Program-made: the position numbers and the translations under genes | DNA from: Porphyromonadaceae bacterium UBA4702 | GTDB lineage: Bacteria > Bacteroidota > Bacteroidia > Bacteroidales > Muribaculaceae | DNA: 46,782 bases | Assembly (NCBI GenBank): GCA_002404675.1 | Contig: DHKE01000069.1 | Span: forward strand, 1 to 46,782 | Reading direction: 5' to 3' | In this document: in pieces, positions 1 through 8,144 of the stretch | Layout of the letters: each line of letters begins with the position of its first letter | Position numbering within the stretch: position 1 is the stretch's first letter | Notes under the pieces: generated by a model | The model's input: only the letters and a program-made list of their open reading frames with translations | What the model was told of the DNA's origin: nothing | The model's database searches: none

Positions 1-59
1 CTATTGGCCCTTTCCCTTTCTTTGCAGACAGGCACTTCGCTGTCCTTTGGCAGGTGCCT

Positions 60-1031
60 CTATTTCATCTCCCCGATGTTTTCGGGGAAAGGTTTGGCAT
101 GGACACAACGCAGGTTCTTCTGCAGTTGCTCAACGCTGCTGGCACCCACCAGTACGCTGGTGATGCCCGGTTGGTGGAGAATCCACGCCAACGCCATCTC
201 GGCCAGGGTCTCGCCCCGGCTCGTGGCGGTGTCATTGAGCTGTTGCAGATAGCTGAGCAGTTCGGGCGTGAGCCGCTCCTTCTTGAGGAAGTGGTCTTTC
301 GCCATGCGTGAGTCGGCGGGCACGCCGTGCAGGTAGCGGTCGGTGAGCAGTCCCTGTGCAAGCGGCGAGAAGCTGATGAAGCCGATGCCTTGTTCGCGGC
401 AATAGTCGAGGATGCCCTCGCGCAGGGGCTCACGGTCGAGTAGGTTGACACGCCCCTGGTAGATGAGCAGTGGCACATCGTGGGCCTTCAGGTAGTCGTG
501 GGCCACGCGGAGCGCCTTCAGGGGCCAGCGTGAGATGCCAATGTAGAGTGCCTTGCCCTGGCGCACGATGTCGACAAGTGCTTGCAACGTCTCCTCCAAA
601 GGCGTCTCGGGATCGAAACGATGGCTGTAGAACAGGTCCACATAGTCGACCCGCATGCGCCGCAGGCTCTGCTCCAGGCTGGCGAAGAGATACTTGCGCG
701 AGCCCCAGTTGCCGTAGGGGCCGGGCCACATGTCGTAGCCCGCCTTGGTCGAGAGGAACAGTTCGTCGCGATAGGGGCGGAAGTCTTCGTCCATCAGGCG
801 GCCCACCGTCTCTTCCGCCGAGCCATAGGGTGGCCCGTAGTTGTTGGCCAAGTCGAAGTGGGTGATGCCGTTGTCAAAGGCACAATGAGTGATGGCGCGG
901 GCGCGCTCATAGCTGTCCGCACCGCCGAAGTTGTGCCAGAAGCCCAGGCTCACCTTGGGCAGCAGCATACCAGAATGGCCACAGCGCCGATAGAGGTTCT
1001 GTGCATCGTCGTATCGGTGGACAGAGGCCAT
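60..1031 (-). CDS. Aldo/keto reductase, MgrA/YghZ-like
   Basis: Probably an NADPH-dependent cytoplasmic reductase of the aldo/keto reductase superfamily, closest by pattern to the L-glyceraldehyde-3-phosphate/methylglyoxal reductases YghZ/MgrA and to potassium-channel beta subunits. Numbered from the longest possible start, the catalytic tetrad is visible as D75, Y80 (in THFDLANNYGPPYGSAEE), K111 (STKAGYDMWPGPYG) and H152 (DLFYSHRFD). The stretch KAGYDMWPGPYG followed by GSRKYL is typical of this subgroup. I place the start at 1031 (MASVHRYDDAQNLYRRCG) because relatives have only about 15 residues before the YRRCG motif; an in-frame ATG at 1076 would add 15 residues. Neither start has a clear ribosome binding site. 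It lies 92 bases after ispG on the same strand (47 if the upstream ATG is used). The family call is firm; the physiological substrate is not known from sequence. Confidence 0.88.
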   Translation of the reverse strand: MASVHRYDDAQNLYRRCGHSGMLLPKVSLGFWHNFGGADSYERARAITHCAFDNGITHFDLANNYGPPYGSAEETVGRLMDEDFRPYRDELFLSTKAGYDMWPGPYGNWGSRKYLFASLEQSLRRMRVDYVDLFYSHRFDPETPLEETLQALVDIVRQGKALYIGISRWPLKALRVAHDYLKAHDVPLLIYQGRVNLLDREPLREGILDYCREQGIGFISFSPLAQGLLTDRYLHGVPADSRMAKDHFLKKERLTPELLSYLQQLNDTATSRGETLAEMALAWILHQPGITSVLVGASSVEQLQKNLRCVHAKPFPENIGEMK

Positions 1032-1123
1032 GTAGCGGTCTCGCAGTTCCATTTCGTTGATTGTCCGTCCTTGCATGTTGATGGTGATTTTTGTCCGGGT
1101 GGAGTGGGGGAGGCGCCGCGGCG

Positions 1124-3025
1124 TCAGGCCTCCGCCTCTCGGTCTTTGCGGATGAGCGCCAACAGGTGGTCGACGGCCTCATCTTCGGGTATGTTCTTCT
1201 CCACACACGTCTGTCCGCGATAGAGCGACACCCGCTTCGGCCCAGCCCCGACGTAGCCATAGTCAGCGTCGGCCATCTCGCCGGGACCGTTGACGATGCA
1301 TCCCATGATGCCAATCTTCAGTCCCTTCATCTCCTTAGTGGCCTCGCGGATCTTGGCGATGGTCTCGCGCAGGTCGTAGAGCGTGCGGCCACAGCCCGGA
1401 CAAGAGATGTATTCGGTCTTTGTGGTGCGCAGGCGTGCGGCTTGCAGGATGCCGAAGGCCGTGTCGTCGATGTCCGTCTGGGCGATGCTCCCGTCGTTCA
1501 TCAGCCAAAGGCCATCGGTCAGTCCGTCCATCATCAGCGCGCCCATGTCGGCCGCCGCCTCCAGTTGGAACTCGTCCTTGTCGTTGAGCTGGTACATCTG
1601 TGCGAACACCACAGGGTTGTTCACGCCGGCGCCCATCATCTCGTGGACCAGCGCGCGCTGGTCGCCCAGGCGGTTCTGGTGGTGACTGGTGCACACCACG
1701 ACGACCTCGGGATGGGCCTTGAGGCAAGCCAGATATTCGTCGCTGGGCGTGCCAAACTGCAGCACCAGGAACTTCACGGGAGCCTGGATCATGCCGAGGA
1801 AGGGCATGGCCGTCACGGGGAAGATGGGGCAGAGGCGTGCGGCCCCTGTTCCTTCGCCCTTGGGTTCGTAGGGCTGAGTGCCGCCATGGGTCAGCCCCGC
1901 ATAGACGTTATAGTCCGTGATATAGTTGTGGAGACAGTCTGTTGGCGCTTCAGAGCCTGTGTAGACATAGTCTGACTTGACCTCTTCTTCCGCTGGCAGA
2001 GGCTTCTTGGAGCCTTGTGCGGCGCTTGCTTGCGACGTGATGACCACAGGCACATGGCTTCCACCGATGTTGCCTACCGCCCGGGTGGTGCGCCTGGTGG
2101 GGTGAAGCCAGTCGAAACCGTCGTAGGCTTCGCCCGGGATGAGTATGTGCCCAGCCTTTCGGCCGATGTAGTCCACCAAGTGACGAGCCACGGGAATCTC
2201 AGCCTCAGGCTCCTCGGAGAGCGACACGCGGATGGTGTCGCCGATGCCGTCGGCCAGCAGTGCGCCGATGCCCACGGCACTCTTGATGCGTCCGTCCTCG
2301 CCTTCACCAGCCTCGGTGACGCCCAAGTGGAGCGGATAGCTCATTCCCTCGCGGGTCATGGTGTCAACCAGGAGGCGTACCGAGCGCACCATGACCACCG
2401 TGTTGCTGGCCTTGATGGAGATGACCACATCGTCGAAATGCTCACGCTTGCAGATGCGCAGAAACTCCATGCAGCTCTCCACGATGCCCTCGGGCGTGTC
2501 GCCGTAACGGTTACGGATACGGTCGCTGAGCGAACCGTGGTTGACGCCTATGCGGATGGCCGTGTGATGGGCCCGGCAGATGTCGAGGAACGGGACAAAG
2601 CGCTCCTCGATCTTGCGGAGCTCCTGGGCGTACTCCTCGTCGGTGTACTCCTGGTGTATAAACTTGCGGGCGGGGTCTACGTAGTTGCCGGGGTTGATGC
2701 GCACCTTCTCGCAGCACGCCGCCGCACGGTAAGCCGCCTTCGGGTTGAAATGCACGTCAGCCACCAGCGGCACGTCCACGCCGAGGCTGCGCACGCGGTC
2801 GCGTATGGCAGCCATGTTGGCAGCCTCGCGCTCCCCCTGCGTTGTCAGCCGCACTATCTCGCCGCCGGCAGCGGCAATGGCGCACACCTGGCGTGCGCTC
2901 GCCTCCGTGTCGAGGGTCGAGGTGTTGGTCATGGACTGCAGGCGGATCGGGTTGCCGGCGCCTATGCCGACATTGCCGGCACGCACCTCTGTGGTCTTGC
3001 GCCTTGTGTAGTTGTATCTGCTCAT
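1124..3025 (-). CDS. ispG: 4-hydroxy-3-methylbut-2-enyl diphosphate synthase, long form
   Basis: IspG (GcpE) reduces methylerythritol cyclodiphosphate to HMBPP in the MEP isoprenoid pathway, using a [4Fe-4S] cluster. The N-terminal TIM barrel begins RRKTTEVRAGNVGIGAGNPI. The C-terminal cluster-binding part shows the expected cysteines in SCPGCGRT and GIMGCIVNGPGEMADADYGYVG. At about 633 residues this is the long form with a central insertion, as in Bacteroidota, Chlamydiae and plants, rather than the roughly 370-residue enzyme of Escherichia coli. I chose the ATG at 3025 (MSRYNYTRR); an open frame continues to an ATG at 3076, but those 17 residues resemble nothing in the family and run into the palindromic repeat at 3071-3090. 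It follows purE, a neighbour pair common in Bacteroidales. Confidence 0.96.
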   Translation of the reverse strand: MSRYNYTRRKTTEVRAGNVGIGAGNPIRLQSMTNTSTLDTEASARQVCAIAAAGGEIVRLTTQGEREAANMAAIRDRVRSLGVDVPLVADVHFNPKAAYRAAACCEKVRINPGNYVDPARKFIHQEYTDEEYAQELRKIEERFVPFLDICRAHHTAIRIGVNHGSLSDRIRNRYGDTPEGIVESCMEFLRICKREHFDDVVISIKASNTVVMVRSVRLLVDTMTREGMSYPLHLGVTEAGEGEDGRIKSAVGIGALLADGIGDTIRVSLSEEPEAEIPVARHLVDYIGRKAGHILIPGEAYDGFDWLHPTRRTTRAVGNIGGSHVPVVITSQASAAQGSKKPLPAEEEVKSDYVYTGSEAPTDCLHNYITDYNVYAGLTHGGTQPYEPKGEGTGAARLCPIFPVTAMPFLGMIQAPVKFLVLQFGTPSDEYLACLKAHPEVVVVCTSHHQNRLGDQRALVHEMMGAGVNNPVVFAQMYQLNDKDEFQLEAAADMGALMMDGLTDGLWLMNDGSIAQTDIDDTAFGILQAARLRTTKTEYISCPGCGRTLYDLRETIAKIREATKEMKGLKIGIMGCIVNGPGEMADADYGYVGAGPKRVSLYRGQTCVEKNIPEDEAVDHLLALIRKDREAEA

Positions 3026-3070
3026 CAGCTGTGGATTGTCATGAAACTGTCTGTGTGTGGGGTCACGTAG

Positions 3071-3090
3071 GGACACGGCGTGCCGTGTCC
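3071..3090. repeat. Single REP-like palindrome between purE and ispG
   Basis: GGACACGGCGTGCCGTGTCC is a near-perfect inverted repeat: 9-base arms around a 2-base centre, preceded by GTAG. The same core occurs in the paired elements at 39635-39752 and 41224-41326, so it belongs to a dispersed family. Here it sits in the 104-base gap between purE and ispG and could form a hairpin in their shared transcript. Confidence 0.8.
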
Positions 3091-3129
3091 GCCCGAAATG
3101 CTGGAGTAACGTCTATTCGGGTGTCTCCG

Positions 3130-3636
3130 TCAGTTGGTCTTATACTTGTATTCCAGCTTGCACAGCTCGGCGTTGGCCTTGACTATCTTCTGGCTGAGAG
3201 CGGCCTTGTACTCCTCCACCTTGCGGTCTATCTCGGCATCGCCGACAGCGAGTATCTGCGCAGCGAGTATAGCCGCGTTGAGCGCGCCGTTCACGCCGAC
3301 AGTCGCCACAGGTATTCCCGGAGGCATCTGCACTATCGCCAGCAGCGAGTCCAGACCGTCAAACGACGACCGTATAGGCACGCCGATGACCGGCAGCGTG
3401 GTGAGGGCAGCTATCACGCCTCCCAGGTGTGCAGCCATGCCCGCGCCGGCGATTATGACCTTGATGCCGCGAGCCTTCGCCCCCTCGGCAAACTCCTCCA
3501 CCTCATGGGGAGTGCGGTGAGCCGACAGCGCCAGCACCTCAAAGGGGATGCCGGTCTGGTCGAAAAATTGGCATGCTTTCTCCATTACAGGCAGGTCTGA
3601 CGTGCTGCCCATTATTATGCTTACCAGCGGTTTCAT
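3130..3636 (-). CDS. purE: N5-carboxyaminoimidazole ribonucleotide mutase
   Basis: Class I PurE, which converts N5-CAIR to CAIR in purine synthesis as a cytoplasmic octamer. The 168-residue length is normal. The nucleotide-binding start MGSTSDLPVM, the SAHRTP motif carrying the catalytic histidine, and GAGMAAHLGGVIAALT are all present and intact. The C-terminus is helical and charged, as usual. It is followed by ispG after 104 bases that hold a palindromic repeat, and is preceded by the PAP2-like gene after 40 bases. In many Bacteroidales gcvH lies directly upstream of purE and ispG; here that place is taken by the PAP2-like gene. No separate promoter box was seen. Confidence 0.96.
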   Translation of the reverse strand: MKPLVSIIMGSTSDLPVMEKACQFFDQTGIPFEVLALSAHRTPHEVEEFAEGAKARGIKVIIAGAGMAAHLGGVIAALTTLPVIGVPIRSSFDGLDSLLAIVQMPPGIPVATVGVNGALNAAILAAQILAVGDAEIDRKVEEYKAALSQKIVKANAELCKLEYKYKTN

Positions 3637-3676
3637 TCGGTTTATATGGTGTTATAGGTTTGTTGTCATCTGTATG

Positions 3677-4510
3677 TCAATACTGTATGCGCGACATCAG
3701 CCATACGCACAGGTAGCCGTTGGCAAAACCGGCAAGCACCTGCAGCAGCGTGTGGCGGCGCAGCCATATCCGCGCCCCTCCGAGCAGCCCGGTCAGCAAC
3801 GCCCATGCTATCAGGCACGCCACTGCCGCGTCCGTGTCCGTGGCGTTGGCAATGCGGACAAGCACATAGAACACTCCCCCCATAGCAGCCGCGTGCGCGC
3901 TGATTTTCCAGCGGAAATTGACCGTTAAATTGATGACAGCGGTCAACGCGCCTCCGGCATAGAACATCGTCACCCACGACGGCGCGCCATGCGAGTACAG
4001 GTAATGCCCGCTCAGCGTGTAGCACATTATCACGACAAGGTAAGGCAACGCTCGCTCGCGGCGGCGGTTGAGGGCTATGTCGCTCACCAGCCCCAGCCGC
4101 TTGAGCAGGTATATCAGCAACATGGGGAGTATGCAGTTGAACCCGAATATGACAGACGACACAGTGAAGCGCGCCAAATGCGGCGTGGTGATTGCCAGCG
4201 ACGAGACAGTGAAGATTAGGATGATGGCATAGACCGGTGTCAGCAGCGGCACAAATATCCATGACAAAGCCGTCGATATGCAGTCGAGCGCCCTGTCACG
4301 GCTTGACGTCCTCGTCTCCTCCGCACTCTTCTGCAACGCAGCAAACGGCTCTGCCGGCATTTCCGGTTCGTCCGCGACAGCTTCCGCCATACTGGCTGGC
4401 ATGTCCGCTTCTGCGGCAGGGGCAGCGGCCTCGTCTGCTGGTTTTGCATCAGCCCCGAGGCTCTCGCGCCACTCCTTAGGCATATACGATATATTGTCTT
4501 CCTCTCTCAT
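3677..4510 (-). CDS. PAP2-superfamily-like integral membrane protein
   Basis: A 277-residue inner-membrane protein with a charged cytoplasmic N-terminus of about 80 residues, very rich in Ala, Glu and Pro, followed by about six hydrophobic segments starting with ALSWIFVPLLTPVYAIILIF. The later part shows weak PAP2 signatures: FRWKISAHAAAMGG resembles the second phosphatase motif (xSxH) and RHTLLQVLAGFANG resembles the third (HxxxxxxxG), though the usual Asp after the His is absent. Members of this group act on lipid phosphates such as undecaprenyl pyrophosphate or lipid A, but with imperfect motifs the catalytic activity is uncertain. It lies 41 bases after the pseudouridine synthase gene and 40 before purE, so it is probably co-transcribed. 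The acidic Ala-rich N-terminal tail is unusual for the family. Confidence 0.75.
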   Translation of the reverse strand: MREEDNISYMPKEWRESLGADAKPADEAAAPAAEADMPASMAEAVADEPEMPAEPFAALQKSAEETRTSSRDRALDCISTALSWIFVPLLTPVYAIILIFTVSSLAITTPHLARFTVSSVIFGFNCILPMLLIYLLKRLGLVSDIALNRRRERALPYLVVIMCYTLSGHYLYSHGAPSWVTMFYAGGALTAVINLTVNFRWKISAHAAAMGGVFYVLVRIANATDTDAAVACLIAWALLTGLLGGARIWLRRHTLLQVLAGFANGYLCVWLMSRIQY

Positions 4511-4551
4511 CTTATACAGGGGATTTCTCCGCGTTCATCGGTGTTTTTCGG

Positions 4552-5493
4552 TCAGCTGTGACGTGTCAGGCCGACAAAACGCGAGGGTATCGGCAGTTCA
4601 AAGTTCATGTCGCGGCGAGTGCGCGGATGCGCAAACCGCAGGGAGCGTGCGTGCAGGGCAAGGCGGTGTATCGGGCTGCGCTTTGCCCCGTACTTGCGGT
4701 CGCCCACTATCGGGTGACCGAGGTCTTTGGCATGGACGCGGATCTGGTTCTTGCGCCCCGTGTCGAGCGAAAACTCCACAAGCGTATACCCGCCGCCGCG
4801 CTCCAGCACGCGGTAGTGAGTGGCGGCCATGCGTCCCATGCCGTTCTGTGCGCTGTACACCTCGTATGCCGACGTTTCGGCCAGGTCGCTGCGTATGTAG
4901 CCCGAATCCTGCTCCATTACGCCCTCCGTGACAGCCACATACGTCCGCGCAAGCACCATGTTGTTCCAGTTGTGCTGCATGGCGGTCTGCGCCTCGATGC
5001 TTTTGGCAAACATCATCAGCCCCGACGTGTCACGATCCAGACGGTGCACCACGAATATCTTGTTGTCAGGATGTTCGCTCTTGACGTATTTCTTCAGGAT
5101 GTCGTATGCCGTGTCAACGTTTCTCGCAGACCCCGTGCCTACGGACAGCAGGCCGTAGCCCTTGTTGACCACTATAATGTCCTCGTCCTCGTAGACTATC
5201 TTGAGGCGCGAGTGCGTCAGGCGAGGGAACGGGCGCGTCAGGTTCACCTCCACGATGTCTCCCGGATCAACGGCAGCGTCAAACTGCGACACTATCTGCC
5301 CTCGCAGGCGCACATGCCCGTACTTGAGCCAAGCCTTGACATCGCCGCGTTTCGGCGTGCCGAACAGGTGCGGACGGTAGTCGCCGTCGCCCAGCACATC
5401 TATCAGGCGGCGCGGAGCGTCAGAGCCGTTAGGCAGCTGCACAACCCTGTTCTCTGTCCGGTCCATACGGCCGTTGCCGTTTCTGCTTCTCAT
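4552..5493 (-). CDS. RluA/RluD-family RNA pseudouridine synthase
   Basis: Isomerises uridine to pseudouridine in structured RNA, probably rRNA. The catalytic motif HRLDRDTSGLMMFAKS is present with its essential Asp. Also seen are VNKGYGLLSVGTG (substrate loop), the closing GRKNQIRVHAKDLGHPIVGDRKYG and a C-terminal LHARSLRFAHPRTR. An S4-like RNA-binding part precedes them (AWLKYGHVRLRGQIV to DIVEVNL). I place the start at 5493 (MRSRNGNGRMDRTE): the open frame continues to 5622, but that would overlap glycerate kinase and lie upstream of the promoter box at 5515-5522. The ATG at 5466 is another possibility. Which RNA position it modifies cannot be read from the sequence. It probably heads a transcript including PAP2, purE and ispG. 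Confidence 0.93.
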   Translation of the reverse strand: MRSRNGNGRMDRTENRVVQLPNGSDAPRRLIDVLGDGDYRPHLFGTPKRGDVKAWLKYGHVRLRGQIVSQFDAAVDPGDIVEVNLTRPFPRLTHSRLKIVYEDEDIIVVNKGYGLLSVGTGSARNVDTAYDILKKYVKSEHPDNKIFVVHRLDRDTSGLMMFAKSIEAQTAMQHNWNNMVLARTYVAVTEGVMEQDSGYIRSDLAETSAYEVYSAQNGMGRMAATHYRVLERGGGYTLVEFSLDTGRKNQIRVHAKDLGHPIVGDRKYGAKRSPIHRLALHARSLRFAHPRTRRDMNFELPIPSRFVGLTRHS

Positions 5494-5514
5494 ATATCGT
5501 CGGTTATTGAACTG

Positions 5515-5545
5515 CAAAAGTAGCAATTTATTTGCGTCCGCGCAA
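5515..5545 (-). promoter_or_regulatory. Promoter of the pseudouridine synthase gene
   Basis: On the minus strand there is a -7 box TACTTTTG (5515-5522) and a TTG (5543-5545) 20 bases further upstream, matching the Bacteroidota pattern. The upstream element lies inside the end of the glycerate kinase gene. Transcription would start near 5510, about 17 bases before the chosen ATG. Confidence 0.65.
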
Positions 5546-6676
5546 TACCGCCCCCAGCGCCAGGGTGTCAGCGACAGCGGCAGACAGACGCTGCGAGGCG
5601 ACCTCGGCGGACATGAAATCACCCGATTTCATCGAGCCGTTTATGTCTGTCACTGCGGCGAAACCGGCCTTTTTCAGCGCATCTGCATCTTCCACTGCGC
5701 CGCAAAACAATGCGGTTGGCACGCCGTGTCTCCGGGCTGCTTTCATCACAGTATATGGCAGCTTGCCTGCAAGCGTCTGCCTGTCGCTCTTTCCCTCGCC
5801 GGTCATCACGAGGCCGCAGCCGGCAAGTTTCCCGTCAAAGCCGCACAGCCTCAGCACGCTCTCAGCGCCAGGGACTATTTCCCCGCCAGCCAACGCCGCA
5901 AAACCGCCGCCAGTTCCACCGGCAGCTCCTGTCCCTGACAACTGAAAAACATCGGTGAAACCGCACTTTTTCATCACCTCGCCGATGTGGTTCATGCCCT
6001 CTTCGAGCAGACGCATTTCATAAGCGGAAGCCCCTTTCTGCCTTGCGAATACAGCCACAGCGCCACGCCCTCCGCAAAAGGGGTTGTCAACGTCACACAG
6101 CAGCGTCACCCGCATGCCGCGCAAGGCGGCCGTAAGAGCCGACGTATCGATGCCGCAGGTGCGAGCCATGTCTGCGCCGCAGTAAGCGTGGGTTATCTCA
6201 CCGCCGCTTTCATCGGTGAATTTCGCCCCGAGAGCCTGCAACGCCCCCAGCCCGGCATCATTGGTGGCACTCCCTCCCAAGCCGAGGTAAATATGCCGTG
6301 CGCCTCGCCGCATGGCATCAGCTATGAGCATACCTGTGCCGAAAGAAGTCGATTTCACCGCGCTTTTTTCGGCATCAGCGAGCAATGTCAGCCCCGATGC
6401 AGCCGCGAAGTCTATGTATGCCGACTGCGTCTTGCTGTCGTATGTGTATTCCGCTCGTATTGGACGCAACAGCGGGTCAACTGCGTCAGCCGTGACCGCC
6501 TCGCCTATTCCGTTGGCATATACAGCAGCCGACATCCCCTCGCCGCCGTCGGCAACGGCAAGGACTTCCGTCTCGGCATCCGGCATCGCAGACAGCACTC
6601 CTCGCCGCGCAGCCTCACCGGCCTGAAGCGAGGTCATGCACCCCTTGAACGAGTCAAATGCCAGCAGTATCTTCAT
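5528..6676 (-). CDS. Glycerate kinase, type II (GarK/GlxK family)
   Basis: Phosphorylates D-glycerate in the cytoplasm, linking glyoxylate or glycerate use to lower glycolysis. The 382-residue length is normal. Visible signatures are the N-terminal MKILLAFDSFKGCMTSLQAGEAARRG, VADGGEGM, the GLGGSATNDAGLGALQALG core, CDVDNPFCG and the late TGEGKSDRQT motif. The ATG at 6676 overlaps the stop of the DUF2851 gene by 4 bases (ATGA), so the two are translationally coupled and share the promoter at 7991-8022. No regulatory gene for glycerate metabolism is adjacent. The family call is secure; whether the product is 2- or 3-phosphoglycerate is not visible. Confidence 0.95.
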   Translation of the reverse strand: MKILLAFDSFKGCMTSLQAGEAARRGVLSAMPDAETEVLAVADGGEGMSAAVYANGIGEAVTADAVDPLLRPIRAEYTYDSKTQSAYIDFAAASGLTLLADAEKSAVKSTSFGTGMLIADAMRRGARHIYLGLGGSATNDAGLGALQALGAKFTDESGGEITHAYCGADMARTCGIDTSALTAALRGMRVTLLCDVDNPFCGGRGAVAVFARQKGASAYEMRLLEEGMNHIGEVMKKCGFTDVFQLSGTGAAGGTGGGFAALAGGEIVPGAESVLRLCGFDGKLAGCGLVMTGEGKSDRQTLAGKLPYTVMKAARRHGVPTALFCGAVEDADALKKAGFAAVTDINGSMKSGDFMSAEVASQRLSAAVADTLALGAVLRGRK

Positions 6677-7986
6677 ATCCGTTTTTCGTCAGTTATTCGC
6701 GGTTTCATCGCAGATTTGTACACCTCGCGCATGAAGAACTGACCGAAGCGGCAGTCAATGCATCTGGCGGCATCGCAATACGCCTTGCGCAGGTGCAGCA
6801 ACGCCTGCGAATGAAAAGCGTTGTCCACCTCAATACCCGACATCTGCCACATGCGCACCACTCCGTTGCGCTCCGCCGGCAGGCCAAGCAGCAGTTCCAT
6901 GGCACGCTCCGTCATCTCACGGTCGCCGCGCATGCTGCCGTATGCGTACAGCAGCGGCACAGCCACATTGATTGTCAGCAGGTCTATGGAGGCCTTGCCC
7001 ATCCGCGACGGCGTGGCGGCCTTGCTCCCGAAGGTGAAATGCTCCGCCCAGTAGCCAGACAATTCCCAGTCAAACAGCTGCTGAAGGGCGTCCAGCGAGG
7101 GGGCGTTGCAGATGTCGCGCATCAGCGAGAAGCCTCCGCCCAAAGCCTGGGCAAGCACCGCAATGCGGCGGTGCGGGAAGTTCTGCGGACGGGTGCGCGC
7201 CAGCTTCCACAGCGTGCCGCGCACAGGGCGCAGCCGGTATTTGGCGGCAAGGAAGCGGTACTCGCGGCATAGGTACTGGTAATAGTCGTCATCGTACAGC
7301 AGGTCGGGGTTCAGGAAGCCGCCAAGCCCGAACAGCATCGCCTCAATCTGCGCGGTGTTGTCGCTGTGGCGTGCAGCAAAGTTGAGCGGCAAGGCACGCC
7401 CGAGCATCTCCATGGGGTCAGCGTTCAGCCCGAAGCCCAGCCCTCGGGCAAGCATGGCGAAACACGTCTGCTGCCAGTCGTGGCCGCTCCACTCATAGAT
7501 GTGCGCGACATGCCCGGCCTTGGACTGCATACGCTCCACGCCGAGAGCCTCAATCCATTCGCACCGCTGCATCTCTCCCAACTTCCCTATATAGCGGTGG
7601 CAATGCACGCTGTCCAGGCCAGCGGCAATGTCACCGTATGCCTCCTCGACATTATGGGGTACGCTGATGACAAGCTGCGGCACGAGGCTGCCGTCCGGGC
7701 GGCGCACCTCGCAGTCGTCCACAGCCACCACGTGCAGCATCACGCTGTCGTAAGCCGCATCCTCGTCGTGGCGGTGGTGATGCCAGTCGGAGGCACGCTC
7801 ATGTATCTCTACATTGCCGCGCCACGTCACGCCCTCCACCACCATGCAGGCATTGGAGAAGTCCGGGCCGGCATCCGTGTTCAGCACGCCCGGCGAGATG
7901 ATGCGCACGCGCCTGCCGTCAGCCAGGCGGCAGTCCCCGGCGTCATACAGGCTATGCCGCCACGCAAATTGATACAGTGCCTCCAC
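6673..7986 (-). CDS. DUF2851 family protein, GTG start
   Basis: A 437-residue cytoplasmic protein of the DUF2851 family, widespread in Bacteroidota and of unknown function. It begins MEALYQFAWRHSLYDAG (first Met encoded by GTG) and contains INTDAGPDF-like and WRGNVEIHERASDWHHHRHDEDAAYDSVMLHVV segments typical of the family, then a long helical region. A histidine/aspartate cluster (DWHHHRHDEDAAYD) suggests possible metal binding; this is inference. The GTG at 7986 is preferred because it reproduces the expected family N-terminus; the first ATG is 46 codons later, inside the conserved part. The promoter's -7 box ends only 4 bases before the GTG, leaving almost no leader. It overlaps glycerate kinase by 4 bases. 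Confidence 0.88.
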   Translation of the reverse strand: MEALYQFAWRHSLYDAGDCRLADGRRVRIISPGVLNTDAGPDFSNACMVVEGVTWRGNVEIHERASDWHHHRHDEDAAYDSVMLHVVAVDDCEVRRPDGSLVPQLVISVPHNVEEAYGDIAAGLDSVHCHRYIGKLGEMQRCEWIEALGVERMQSKAGHVAHIYEWSGHDWQQTCFAMLARGLGFGLNADPMEMLGRALPLNFAARHSDNTAQIEAMLFGLGGFLNPDLLYDDDYYQYLCREYRFLAAKYRLRPVRGTLWKLARTRPQNFPHRRIAVLAQALGGGFSLMRDICNAPSLDALQQLFDWELSGYWAEHFTFGSKAATPSRMGKASIDLLTINVAVPLLYAYGSMRGDREMTERAMELLLGLPAERNGVVRMWQMSGIEVDNAFHSQALLHLRKAYCDAARCIDCRFGQFFMREVYKSAMKPRITDEKRI

Positions 7987-7990
7987 TCTG

Positions 7991-8022
7991 CAAAAGTAAC
8001 AAAATATGCAAACACGCCCAAA
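7991..8022 (-). promoter_or_regulatory. Promoter of the DUF2851-glycerate kinase operon
   Basis: The minus strand carries TTTG (8019-8022), a 20-base spacer and TACTTTTG (7991-7998). Only the 4 bases CAGA separate the box from the GTG start, so the expected transcription start coincides with the first codon. Confidence 0.7.
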
Positions 8023-8114
8023 TTCCGCCCCCTCAATTCGCCGTTTAACCCGCGCATCCCGCTCCCGCCGCCTGATTTAACACTCCTCGCCGCCGCAAAT
8101 CGCCCCAATGTTGC

Positions 8115-8122
8115 TAACTTTG
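8115..8122 (+). promoter_or_regulatory. -7 box of the restriction-modification operon
   Basis: TAACTTTG, a perfect TAnnTTTG match, lies 22 bases before the methylase ATG. No convincing TTG element was seen upstream. Transcription would start near 8127. Confidence 0.6.
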
Positions 8123-8144
8123 CAGAAAGGACACACGACACCCC

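Noticed and set aside
3026..3076. Upstream ATG extending ispG by 17 residues
   Set aside because: The extra residues do not fit the family and overlap the palindromic repeat at 3071-3090.
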